Positions 1-7,329 of a DNA stretch of 24,658 bases are shown in pieces. Every line of letters starts with the position of its first letter. Within the stretch, counting starts at the first letter, position 1. Made by a program: the position numbers and the translations under genes. Below the pieces are notes generated by a model. The model had not been told where the DNA came from and did not search any database. It saw only the letters and a list, made by a program, of their open reading frames with translations. Source of the DNA: Butyricicoccus pullicaecorum (GTDB taxonomy: Bacteria; Bacillota; Clostridia; Oscillospirales; Butyricicoccaceae); assembly GCA_018366035.1 (NCBI GenBank), contig JAGZIW010000019.1, forward strand, positions 1 to 24,658, given 5' to 3'.

Positions 1-22
1 AGGACACACAAAAGTAAAGAAT

Positions 23-74
23 AAAAGACCGCACACTGTGTTTGACAGGAGTTGACCAGTGTGTGGTCTTTTTT
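23..74 (+). terminator. Intrinsic terminator of the gene upstream of the window
   Basis: The arm at 24-38 pairs with 57-71 over 15 bp with a single G-U wobble, around an 18-nt loop, and runs into a T tract at 69-74. The gene it terminates lies before the window. Bases 75-200 after it hold no gene that I can support. Confidence 0.85.
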
Positions 75-200
75 ATGTATGCCATGAAGCGCTGGACGAC
101 AACCATAGGATATTGGGATCGTATTGGAAAAAACAGCAATCTCCCTATATATGCACAAAAAAATACACAAGCCGCAGGCAAAAATATGACAATATGCCGT

Positions 201-229
201 TTGAAATCTGGCAGTTTCTATGATATCAT
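201..229 (+). promoter_or_regulatory. Sigma-A promoter of the ACT-hom-thrB-lysC operon
   Basis: TTGAAA at 201-206 and TATCAT at 224-229 are separated by 17 nt, and a TG at 221-222 gives an extended -10. Transcription would begin near 236, leaving about 36 nt of leader before the ribosome site of the ACT gene. A loose inverted repeat (GGCA...ATAT at 177-187 against ATATGCC at 192-198) sits just upstream of the -35 and could be an operator, but it is weak. Confidence 0.65.
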
Positions 230-271
230 TAGATAATGAAAAAAGACAGATGTACTTGTGAGGTGGACAAA

Positions 272-715
272 ATGAAAAATGAACCAAAGTATTATTTGGT
301 TGAGCGGGTGCTTCTGCCGGAAGTCTTTCAAAAGGTCGTTCGGGCAAACGCAGCGCTTAAGGCTGGTCACGTTCGTACAGCGAGCGAGGCAGCACAGAGC
401 GTTGGTCTGTCCCGTTCGGCGTACTATAAATATAAGGACGGAATTCGTCCGTTTTATGAAGCGGCACACGACCGTATTATCACATTTCATTTGATGCTCT
501 CTGACAGACCCGGGGTTTTGTCCAGTATTCTTGGATTGTTTGCTCGTGTAGGTGCAAATCTTCTGACCATCAATCAGAGTATTCCGATGAGCGGACAGGC
601 GGCAGTTACAATTGCCGCCCGCACGGAGGAGATGAAATGTACCGTTGATGTATTGATGCAGCGCGCAGAGTCATTGGACGGTGTACTGCATATTGAAGTG
701 GTGGCGAGTGAATAA
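272..715 (+). CDS. ACT domain-containing regulator, UPF0735/PheB family
   Basis: This 147-residue protein matches the usual length of the UPF0735 (B. subtilis PheB-like) family. The first half has a helix-turn-helix-like stretch rich in family signatures (LPEVFQKVV, then LSRSAYYKYKDGI near residues 53-65). The second half is an ACT domain with the typical DRPGVLSSILGLFARVGAN. ACT domains bind small ligands, usually amino acids. The start at 272 is chosen because AGGTGG lies just before it; the in-frame ATG at 236 coincides with the predicted transcription start and has no ribosome site. It ends 15 nt before homoserine dehydrogenase, so it is probably co-transcribed and may sense threonine or another product. 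Its biochemical role is not established; B. subtilis pheB sits by pheA instead. Confidence 0.88.
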   Translation: MKNEPKYYLVERVLLPEVFQKVVRANAALKAGHVRTASEAAQSVGLSRSAYYKYKDGIRPFYEAAHDRIITFHLMLSDRPGVLSSILGLFARVGANLLTINQSIPMSGQAAVTIAARTEEMKCTVDVLMQRAESLDGVLHIEVVASE

Positions 716-730
716 TGAGGAGGATATGTT

Positions 731-1891
731 ATGTTAAAGGTTGCGGTAATGGGACATGGTACAGTTGGTTCGGGTGTATATGACGTATTTGAAAAGAATG
801 CAGAGCAGATTGCGCATGCGGTGGGACAAGACGTTGAGGTAAAATATGTGCTGGATCTGCGGGATTTCTCCGAACTGCATTATGCAGATAAATTTGTGAA
901 GGATTTTTCTGTCATTGAAAACGATCCCGAAATTTTGGCAGTTGCTGAAGTGATGGGCGGCGTCGGCGCGGCGTATGAGTTCAGCAAGCGCTGTCTCAGA
1001 GCGGGAAAAAGCGTTTGTACCTCGAACAAGGAGCTTGTCGCGACCCACGGGGAAGAGCTTTTGGAAATTGCAAAAGAGAATAATGTGAATTACCTGTTTG
1101 AGGCCTCGGTAGGCGGCGGTATTCCGCTGATCCGCCCCATGATGCAGTGTCTGGCGGCAAACCGGATTGAGGAGGTCTGTGGAATCCTGAACGGTACGAC
1201 AAACTATATCCTGACGCAGATGATTCGAAACGGTGTATCCTTTTCCCATGCACTCGAGGAAGCACAGCGCCACGGCTATGCGGAAAAGGATCCGACCGCA
1301 GATATTGAAGGCGATGATGCCTGCCGCAAAATCTGTATTTTGGCAGACCTCGCCTTTGGCGATAAAATCGATCCAGATGCGGTATCCTGTGAGGGGATTA
1401 CCAATATCACGTTAGATGATGTGGCAGCGGCAGACCGCATGGGCTATGCCATTAAGCTGCTTGGACGTGCAAAGCGTACCGAAAACGGTAAGGTATATGC
1501 GTTTGTTGCACCGCATCTTCTTGCAAAGACCAGCCCGCTCGCAAGCGTAGAGGGTGTATTCAACGGCATTTCTGTGACCGGAAACATGGTTGGCGAGGTT
1601 ATGTTCTATGGACGCGGCGCAGGCAAGCATGCAACTGCATCGGCTGTGGCTGCCGATATGATAGATGCACTGGCGCACCGTGAAAAGCGCCGGCCGATCG
1701 AATGGGGAGATGGCTCTAAGCATCTGCTGCTGCCGCTCGATGACCTTGAGAGTGCATGGTATGTGCGCGGCACGGTGCCGGCAGAGCTTTGTGCACAGAC
1801 AACTGAGGGCGCTGCAATTACGGTTCCGATGACAGCTGCGGAGCGCAGACAGCAGCTGCCGGACGCACAGGGCTTCATGCGCGTTCTGTAA
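731..1891 (+). CDS. hom: Homoserine dehydrogenase
   Basis: It reduces aspartate semialdehyde to homoserine with NAD(P)H, at the branch to threonine and methionine. The N-terminal Rossmann motif GHGTVGSG is at residues 8-15. The conserved SNKELVATHG carries Lys100, and DPTADIEGDDACRK carries the probable catalytic Lys200. GRGAGKHATASAV at 294-306 is the usual end of the catalytic domain. The 386-residue length is short: most Gram-positive enzymes have a full C-terminal ACT domain, but only about 50 residues follow Leu335 here (starting LDDLESAWYVRGTV), so the ACT domain looks truncated or degenerate. GAGGAGG precedes the ATG. It is second in the operon, right after a free-standing ACT protein. 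Confidence 0.95.
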   Translation: MLKVAVMGHGTVGSGVYDVFEKNAEQIAHAVGQDVEVKYVLDLRDFSELHYADKFVKDFSVIENDPEILAVAEVMGGVGAAYEFSKRCLRAGKSVCTSNKELVATHGEELLEIAKENNVNYLFEASVGGGIPLIRPMMQCLAANRIEEVCGILNGTTNYILTQMIRNGVSFSHALEEAQRHGYAEKDPTADIEGDDACRKICILADLAFGDKIDPDAVSCEGITNITLDDVAAADRMGYAIKLLGRAKRTENGKVYAFVAPHLLAKTSPLASVEGVFNGISVTGNMVGEVMFYGRGAGKHATASAVAADMIDALAHREKRRPIEWGDGSKHLLLPLDDLESAWYVRGTVPAELCAQTTEGAAITVPMTAAERRQQLPDAQGFMRVL

Positions 1892-1912
1892 GAAAAGGGG
1901 GGAACAGACACA

Positions 1913-2806
1913 ATGGGTGTTTCAGTAAAGGTACCAGCAACGAGTGCCAATATGGGTTCGGGCTATGACAGCATCGGCATTGCGTTAAACCTCTATAATG
2001 TCATTACAATGGAGGAAAGTGACCACATTGATATTACTGATGTCAATGGACAAAAAATTCCAACAGATGACACAAATCTTATTTACCAATGTGCAAAAAA
2101 GGTGTATGATATTTGTGGAAAATCACTCTCAGGTCTGAAGATCACAGAGAATTGTGCGATTCCGCAGACGCGGGGCTTGGGTTCTTCTTCTGCCTGCACG
2201 GTTGCCGGTATTCTGGGGGCGAATGCACTTTTGGGGGAGCCGCTGGATCAGGAGAATGTGATTGATTTGGCAGCGTCTATTGAGGGGCACCCAGACAACT
2301 CCACACCAGCAATCTTGGGCGGATTTTGTGTGGCACTTTTGGAATATGGAAAGGTATGGAGTGTACGGGTACCTATGAATGGTACGGTCGATTTTATTAC
2401 GTTCATTCCGGATTTTGAGCTTTCAACCGAAAAGGCGCGTGCAGCCTTGCCAAAACAGGTGGCACATCATGATGCAGTATTCAATCTCGCACGCGCAGCG
2501 CTGCTTGCCGGTTCACTGGTTACTGGAAAGCTGGAGAATGTTGGCGTGGCAGTAGGCGACTGCCTGCATCAGCCCTATCGTTTTGGGCTGATTCCGGACG
2601 GGACGGAGATCGTCCATGCAGCAAAGCGTATGGGTGCGCTCGGCGCTTTTATTTCTGGTGCCGGACCTTCCATGATTGCAATCGTAGATTCCGCAGATAA
2701 AACATACTTATCCCGCGCACAAATGTATTGTGAGCAGCACTTTCCGCACTGGAAGCCAATGCGTCTGACCTGTGATGAGGTCGGTGCAACAGTGACACGG
2801 TTTTAA
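1913..2806 (+). CDS. thrB: Homoserine kinase (GHMP family)
   Basis: It phosphorylates homoserine with ATP in the threonine pathway. The 297 residues match the family length. The N-terminal VKVPATSANMGSGYDSIG is the family start (NMGSGYDS replaces the commoner NLGPGFDS). The ATP-binding glycine/serine loop PQTRGLGSSSA is at residues 84-94, EGHPDNSTPAILGG at 124-137, and the C-terminal GHMP segment GALGAFISGAGPSMIAI follows. A GGGGGG-type purine-rich ribosome site lies before the ATG, 21 nt after hom. The stretch around 2030-2160 is visibly more A-rich than its neighbours, but reads as intact family sequence, so I see no sign of transfer. No threonine synthase gene follows; lysC does. Confidence 0.95.
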   Translation: MGVSVKVPATSANMGSGYDSIGIALNLYNVITMEESDHIDITDVNGQKIPTDDTNLIYQCAKKVYDICGKSLSGLKITENCAIPQTRGLGSSSACTVAGILGANALLGEPLDQENVIDLAASIEGHPDNSTPAILGGFCVALLEYGKVWSVRVPMNGTVDFITFIPDFELSTEKARAALPKQVAHHDAVFNLARAALLAGSLVTGKLENVGVAVGDCLHQPYRFGLIPDGTEIVHAAKRMGALGAFISGAGPSMIAIVDSADKTYLSRAQMYCEQHFPHWKPMRLTCDEVGATVTRF

Positions 2807-2861
2807 TTCAGCATCGTAAGGACTGACGAGAGTGTCAGCCCCGAAGGAGGATATAAAGAAA

Positions 2862-4070
2862 ATGAGCTTAATTGTACAGAAGTTCGGCGGCACTTCAGTG
2901 GCGAATACAGAGCGGCTGCAAAATGTCGCGGATATCGTCACTTCTACCTATAAAGCAGGCAATCAGGTCGTGGTTGTGGTCTCTGCACAGGGGGATACGA
3001 CCGATGAATTCATTGAAAAGGCGGCACAGCTCAACGATCGTCCGTCCAAACGTGAAATGGACGTCCTGTTGTCTGCGGGCGAACAGATTTCCATGGCGCT
3101 GCTGGCAATGGCAATTCAGAAATTGGGGTATCCGGTCATCTCTTTAACCGGCTGGCAGGCTGGCATCGAAACAGATATCAATTACTCAGAGGCAAGGATT
3201 CGCAATGTGACAGGGGAGCGTATCCGTTCGGAGCTTGACCGCAACCGCATTGTCATCGTTGCCGGATTTCAGGGCATCAACAAGCAGGACGATATTACAA
3301 CACTGGGACGCGGCGGCTCGGATACAACTGCGGTTGCCATTGCAGCAGCACTGGGGGCAGACCTGTGTCAGATCTATACTGACGTAGACGGTGTATATAC
3401 AGCTGACCCACGGGTAGTCAAGGGTGCACGCAAGCTTGAGGCAATCACCTATGATGAAATGCTGGAGCTTGCAACACTGGGCGCGCAGGTTTTGCACAAC
3501 CGTTCAGTAGAGATGGCAAAGAAATATAATGTCGATTTGGAAGTCGTATCCAGCTTTACCCGAAATCCGGGTACGAAAGTCAAGGAGGGTTCTGATATGG
3601 AGAAAATGAATGTAAGCGGCGTAGCCCGTGACAATAACTGTGCGCGTGTAGCGCTTATCAACCTGCCAGATGAACCGGGCGTTGCGTTTAAGGTATTCTC
3701 GCTGCTGGCAAAGCACAAAATCAATATTGATATCATTTTGCAGTCGGTTGGTCTCAAGGGGCGCAAGTCTATTTCCTTTACCATTCCGGAGGATAAGGCA
3801 GAGGAGGTCGGACATATCCTCAGCCAGAACAAGGACGGACTGGACTTTGAAGATGTCTCCATCAATACGGGGGTTGCCAAGGTTTCCATTGTGGGTGCAG
3901 GTATGGCATCGAATCCGGGGGTTGCTGCTATGATGTTTGAAGCCCTTGCAAGTGCCGGCATCAACATTCGTATGATTTCGACCTCTGAAATTAAGATTTC
4001 TGTGCTCATCAATGAGGAGGACAGTGAAAAGGCAATCAAGGCGATCCATCAGAAATTTTTCAATGTATAA
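2862..4070 (+). CDS. lysC: Aspartate kinase, alpha chain (full length)
   Basis: It phosphorylates aspartate, the first step to lysine, threonine and methionine. KFGGTS at residues 7-12 opens the kinase domain; GFQGINKQDDITTLGRGGSDTTA and YTDVDGVYTADPR are the substrate and ATP-site segments. Residues from about 260 to 402 form two ACT domains (LPDEPGVAFKVFSLLAKHKINID and NPGVAAMMFEALASAGINI), the site of amino acid feedback. An upstream in-frame ATG at 2832 is rejected because AAGGAGG at 2844-2850 points to 2862. The 402 residues match B. subtilis aspartokinase II. Like that enzyme, the gene carries an internal start for its C-terminal part (listed separately). It is the last gene of the operon. 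Confidence 0.96.
   Translation: MSLIVQKFGGTSVANTERLQNVADIVTSTYKAGNQVVVVVSAQGDTTDEFIEKAAQLNDRPSKREMDVLLSAGEQISMALLAMAIQKLGYPVISLTGWQAGIETDINYSEARIRNVTGERIRSELDRNRIVIVAGFQGINKQDDITTLGRGGSDTTAVAIAAALGADLCQIYTDVDGVYTADPRVVKGARKLEAITYDEMLELATLGAQVLHNRSVEMAKKYNVDLEVVSSFTRNPGTKVKEGSDMEKMNVSGVARDNNCARVALINLPDEPGVAFKVFSLLAKHKINIDIILQSVGLKGRKSISFTIPEDKAEEVGHILSQNKDGLDFEDVSINTGVAKVSIVGAGMASNPGVAAMMFEALASAGINIRMISTSEIKISVLINEEDSEKAIKAIHQKFFNV
3582..3599 (+). promoter_or_regulatory. Internal ribosome binding site and start codon within lysC
   Basis: AAGGAGGG at 3582-3589 is followed after 7 nt by ATG at 3597, in frame with lysC at codon 246. It is as good a Shine-Dalgarno site as any real gene start in the window. 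It sits at the junction between the kinase domain and the ACT domains. Confidence 0.65.
3597..4070 (+). CDS. Predicted aspartate kinase beta subunit (internal translation product)
   Basis: Initiation at the internal ATG would yield a 157-residue protein made only of the two ACT domains, starting MEKMNVSGVARDNN. B. subtilis aspartokinase II is known to be an alpha/beta enzyme whose beta chain starts in frame inside lysC at about this point, so the arrangement is family-consistent. Seen directly: the strong ribosome site, the spacing and the frame. Inferred: that the product is made here. The alternative is a chance purine run encoding the residues Lys-Glu-Gly before the ACT domains. Confidence 0.55.
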   Translation: MEKMNVSGVARDNNCARVALINLPDEPGVAFKVFSLLAKHKINIDIILQSVGLKGRKSISFTIPEDKAEEVGHILSQNKDGLDFEDVSINTGVAKVSIVGAGMASNPGVAAMMFEALASAGINIRMISTSEIKISVLINEEDSEKAIKAIHQKFFNV

Positions 4071-4079
4071 GCGTGCTCT

Positions 4080-4110
4080 ATGCGGCTCCTGTGTTTGGGA
4101 GCCGCATTTT
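4080..4110 (+). terminator. Terminator after lysC
   Basis: A perfect 10-bp stem (4080-4089 with 4098-4107, core GCGGCTCC/GGAGCCGC) with an 8-nt loop ends in TTTT at 4107-4110. The T tract is short but the stem is GC-rich. It lies 10 nt after the lysC stop. Confidence 0.8.
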
Positions 4111-4185
4111 GTGCAGTGTAAAGGGAAATTTTTGGAAAATTTTTAGAAAATTCGGTAACAATTCGGTGAATTCAGCGAATGAACA

Positions 4186-4215
4186 TTGAATCGGACGAAT
4201 CTGGTATGTTATAAT
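4186..4215 (+). promoter_or_regulatory. Sigma-A promoter for rlmB
   Basis: TTGAAT at 4186-4191 and a consensus TATAAT at 4210-4215 are separated by 18 nt. The predicted start near 4222 leaves about 37 nt of leader before the rlmB ATG. Confidence 0.7.
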
Positions 4216-4258
4216 AAAGCTTGGAAATTTATATCGTTGGGAAAGACAGGAGCTTGCG

Positions 4259-5032
4259 ATGCATAATCCAAAACAGAGGAAATCACGTCCGATGCAGGAC
4301 GCGAATGAAGAAAATAATCTGCTCGAAGGCCGCAATGCGGTCATTGAGTTTTTGCGCTCTGGCCAAGACTGCGATAAGGTCTTTGTGGCACAGGGTGCAC
4401 GGACTGGAGATATTGCTGCGCTCGCGAAAGAGCATGGCGTGCCGGTTGTGACATGTGACCGCCGAAAGCTGGACGGAATGAGCATGACTGGCAATCATCA
4501 GGGGGTCATTGCGCAGGTGGCGGCACATGCGTATGCAAGTCTAGATGATTTATTCGAAAATGCACAGACAAAGGGGGAACCCCCTTTGTTTGTATTGTGC
4601 GATGGTATTGCAGATCCACACAATCTGGGCGCAATCATTCGGTCGGCAGAAACAGCGGGCGCGCATGGTGTGATTATTCCAAAGCGCCGCGCTGCGGGGC
4701 TGACTGCGGTGGCAGCCCGTGCGTCGGCAGGGGCGCTTGCATATATGCCTGTACACAAGGCAGTCAATCTCGCTGCTGTGATCGATGATTTGAAGCAGAG
4801 AGGTGTGTGGGTTTTTGGCGCAGAGGCAGACGGAACAGTTGGGCTGTATGATGCGGATTTTGCAGGCCCAACAGCCATTGTCATTGGTTCTGAGGGCGAG
4901 GGCATCAGCCGGCTGGTGCGCGAAAAATGTGATTTTATTGTGAGTATCCCTATGCGTGGACGGGTAAATTCATTGAACGCATCGAATGCGGCAGCGGTGC
5001 TGCTGTTTGAAGCGGTGCGCCGCCGGACATGA
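4259..5032 (+). CDS. rlmB: 23S rRNA (guanosine-2'-O-)-methyltransferase, RlmB type
   Basis: It is a SpoU-class (SPOUT knot) methyltransferase; RlmB methylates the 2'-O of G2251 in 23S rRNA using SAM. The 257 residues comprise a basic tail of about 20 residues, the substrate-binding domain opening with LEGRNAVIEFLRSG, then the three SpoU motifs: DGIADPHNLGAIIRSAE, IVIGSEGEGISRLV and IPMRGRVNSLNASNAAAVLL. Motif conservation is full, so it should be active. The ribosome site CAGGAG is 8 nt before the ATG. Its stop lies 13 nt before the next gene, so the two are likely co-transcribed. It is distinct from the second SpoU gene at 20237. The exact rRNA target is inferred from family. Confidence 0.92.
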   Translation: MHNPKQRKSRPMQDANEENNLLEGRNAVIEFLRSGQDCDKVFVAQGARTGDIAALAKEHGVPVVTCDRRKLDGMSMTGNHQGVIAQVAAHAYASLDDLFENAQTKGEPPLFVLCDGIADPHNLGAIIRSAETAGAHGVIIPKRRAAGLTAVAARASAGALAYMPVHKAVNLAAVIDDLKQRGVWVFGAEADGTVGLYDADFAGPTAIVIGSEGEGISRLVREKCDFIVSIPMRGRVNSLNASNAAAVLLFEAVRRRT

Positions 5033-5045
5033 GGTGAGGTGTATA

Positions 5046-7142
5046 ATGGGTAATAAATTTGATACCGCTGAGCTCAATGATATCCGGCGGCTGCTTGGGG
5101 AAGAGGTCCCCAGAGAATCCGAAAAAATTGCGAAGCCAGCGCCGCAGACTGAAAGCAGCAGAACCGGCGGACGTACTTTTAATTTAGATGATATTTTGGC
5201 AGAGGTCAGCGGTGTGGTGGACGAAGCACATGCAGAGTATGAGGCAAAGCGTCCGGAAACGGTGAGAAAACCGCTGACACGAACAGCAGCACAGCCGTCT
5301 GTGCAGGCGGCGCAGACATCGGAATCGTTCGAAATGCCGACAGCTGCGCCAAAGACACGGAGTGCGCCCGAAATGAAGCAGCAGGAGATTCGATTGCCGC
5401 GGCGTGAAGCACAGCCGGAGCGTCCATCGGTGCCCGCCTATCAGGACGATGAGGACGAGGATTATGATGAGGTCATTTCGGTCCAAGACCCAAAGAAAGC
5501 TATGCATGAGGCAAACAGACGGGCAAAGAATTTGGGCAGACGTGCCGTTCCGGTGCTGATTCTGGGACTGATTGCGCTTTATTTGACCATGGCAGAGGGA
5601 CTCGGTCTCCCCATACCAGAAATTATATCCTATGCAAAAAATCCGCGTATGTTTGTGTTGACACAGATTGGATTGCAAGTGCTTTCCATGCTGATTGCTA
5701 TTGATGTGATCGGCGCGGGCTTTTATGCACTCGTTACCTTAAAGGCAGACAGGGCTTCTCTGGTTGCCATTGCCAATATGGCGGCTGTTTTGCACTGTAT
5801 GTGCTTTATTATTGCAGGTTGGGGCGGTGTACTGCCGTATTCCTCTATCTGTATCCTGCTGCTCTATGCGGCGATGCGTGAGGACAAAAATCGCAGTGCA
5901 GGCAGAGCACGTGCCTATAAAACGGCAACACTGCATGAAACGCCAATGGGCGTCTATTATCATCATGATGGAATCGACCATGCGCGCCGCACTGTGAAAA
6001 GCCGTATGCACGGAGTGCGTGAATTCTTACAGGAATTGGAGCGTCCGGATTCTATGGAACGCTTTGCGCGGATTTACGCTCCCATTATGCTGGTGGCGTC
6101 TATTGTGCTGGCGGTTGTGGCTGCCGTTGCGCAGAAGAACATTCAGAACTTTTTCTGGGCATTGTCTGCAATGCTGACCATTGCCTGCCCACTGCCCATT
6201 TTATGTGCATTTGGCAGAGCCTATTATAATGTTTCCCGTCGCCTGATTTCAGAAGGTGCCGCGATTGCGAGTGGTCAGGCGGCCTTTCGCGTGCGCAGAT
6301 CCTGCCGCGCGGTTATTCAGGACAGTGATCTGTTCCCGAGCGGTACGGTGTCCATTACAGAGGTGCGTGCGCACAATGGATATACACCAGAAAAGCTGCT
6401 CTCCTATGCTGTGGCAATGACTGATGGATATGATATGGAAATCAGTAAGCTGCTCGCGGAGGCATTGCGTGAGCAGTACGGACGCCCTGCACGTGCAAGT
6501 GATATCAAGGTCTATGATGTGGGCGGATTGTCCGGTAAAATCGGGGGAGACCTTGTAGAAATCGGAAATGCTGCCTATATGGCGCGTCTTGGCAGACCAA
6601 TTCAAGCGCCAAAGCAGGGACACGATGTGCAGACGGGAATCTATGTGAGCATCAATAGCCAGCCCGCAGGCGTTATTGAGCTGACCTATCATTCCAATGC
6701 ACAGACATTTAGTGCGCTGCAAGCATTGCTGCGTCTTAAGGTGACCCCTGAGCTTGCTACAAGAGATTTTAACATTTCACCGGAAATGGTACAGAAGATG
6801 TTTGAAACCCGCCGTGGCAAAATCGGAGAGGTTGCAGCGGACCGCATTGCGTCTGTTACCTCCTCTGCCTATATCATGGGTGACCGCGTTTGTGCCATTT
6901 TATCGCGTGACGGTGCAGTGCCCTTTGCGCAGGTGCATCAGTCTGCCGACAAGCTGTCCGGCGCAATGCGTTCCAATCTGATTTTGGGCGCTGTTGGCGG
7001 CGTATGCGGGCTGCTCCTGATGTTCTATCTGGCTTTTGTGGGACACCCAGAGGCTGTAACACCGAAAAATGTGCTGCTGTATTTGATATTTTGGTATATC
7101 CCGTCCTTTTTCGTGACTTTCAACACGAGAAAGGGACTTTGA
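5046..7142 (+). CDS. Membrane protein resembling a catalytically degenerate P1B-type ATPase
   Basis: It has 698 residues starting at 5046 (GAGGTGAGGTG before the ATG; an in-frame ATG at 4986 lies inside rlmB and is rejected). Residues 1-165 are hydrophilic, Pro/Ala/Glu-rich and probably disordered, with an acidic DDEDEDYDE. Hydrophobic segments follow near 167-185, 203-230, 238-275, 343-363, 367-390, 644-664 and 674-692. Residues 339-440 follow the layout of a heavy-metal P-type ATPase: RFARIYAPIMLV, then TIACPLPILCAFGRA where the metal-site CPC would be, then ISEGAAIASGQA in place of LIKGGxxLE, then VIQDSDLFPSG where FDKTGTLT belongs. Residues 541-575 resemble the GVIxLxD...TGD segment, with TRD at 572-574. 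The invariant KTGT is missing and I find no GDGxND. Transport ATPase activity is therefore unlikely. The function is unknown; the homology is inferred by eye. Confidence 0.7.
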   Translation: MGNKFDTAELNDIRRLLGEEVPRESEKIAKPAPQTESSRTGGRTFNLDDILAEVSGVVDEAHAEYEAKRPETVRKPLTRTAAQPSVQAAQTSESFEMPTAAPKTRSAPEMKQQEIRLPRREAQPERPSVPAYQDDEDEDYDEVISVQDPKKAMHEANRRAKNLGRRAVPVLILGLIALYLTMAEGLGLPIPEIISYAKNPRMFVLTQIGLQVLSMLIAIDVIGAGFYALVTLKADRASLVAIANMAAVLHCMCFIIAGWGGVLPYSSICILLLYAAMREDKNRSAGRARAYKTATLHETPMGVYYHHDGIDHARRTVKSRMHGVREFLQELERPDSMERFARIYAPIMLVASIVLAVVAAVAQKNIQNFFWALSAMLTIACPLPILCAFGRAYYNVSRRLISEGAAIASGQAAFRVRRSCRAVIQDSDLFPSGTVSITEVRAHNGYTPEKLLSYAVAMTDGYDMEISKLLAEALREQYGRPARASDIKVYDVGGLSGKIGGDLVEIGNAAYMARLGRPIQAPKQGHDVQTGIYVSINSQPAGVIELTYHSNAQTFSALQALLRLKVTPELATRDFNISPEMVQKMFETRRGKIGEVAADRIASVTSSAYIMGDRVCAILSRDGAVPFAQVHQSADKLSGAMRSNLILGAVGGVCGLLLMFYLAFVGHPEAVTPKNVLLYLIFWYIPSFFVTFNTRKGL

Positions 7143-7160
7143 ATGTAAAAAATTGTGCAA

Positions 7161-7190
7161 AAAAACACTGCCTCGTGGGGCAGTGTTTTT
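7161..7190 (+). terminator. Terminator after the P-ATPase-like gene
   Basis: A perfect 12-bp stem (7161-7172 with 7179-7190, core CACTGCC/GGCAGTG) with a 6-nt loop and an A tract before and T tract after. It closes the rlmB operon. Confidence 0.9.
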
Positions 7191-7230
7191 TATATTTTTA
7201 TAAAAATGTACATACTGCATAAAAAAGTGA

Positions 7231-7259
7231 TTGCAATTTGCGTGGTTATGGTTTATAAT
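7231..7259 (+). promoter_or_regulatory. Sigma-A promoter of the EF-G-like gene
   Basis: TTGCAA at 7231-7236, a 17-nt spacer, and consensus TATAAT at 7254-7259. Transcription should start near 7266, giving a leader of about 64 nt. The leader contains a 5-bp hairpin (GGAGT at 7269-7273 with ACTCC at 7279-7283). Confidence 0.75.
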
Positions 7260-7329
7260 TACGAACAAGGAGTAATCGACTCCAATGTGCGCAAACTGAA
7301 TGAACAAAATGGCAGGAGTGTGTGTAATT

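Noticed and set aside
2823..2838. CTGAC/GTCAG hairpin between thrB and lysC
   Set aside because: Only five pairs and no U tract; it ends just before the lysC ribosome site and is probably chance.
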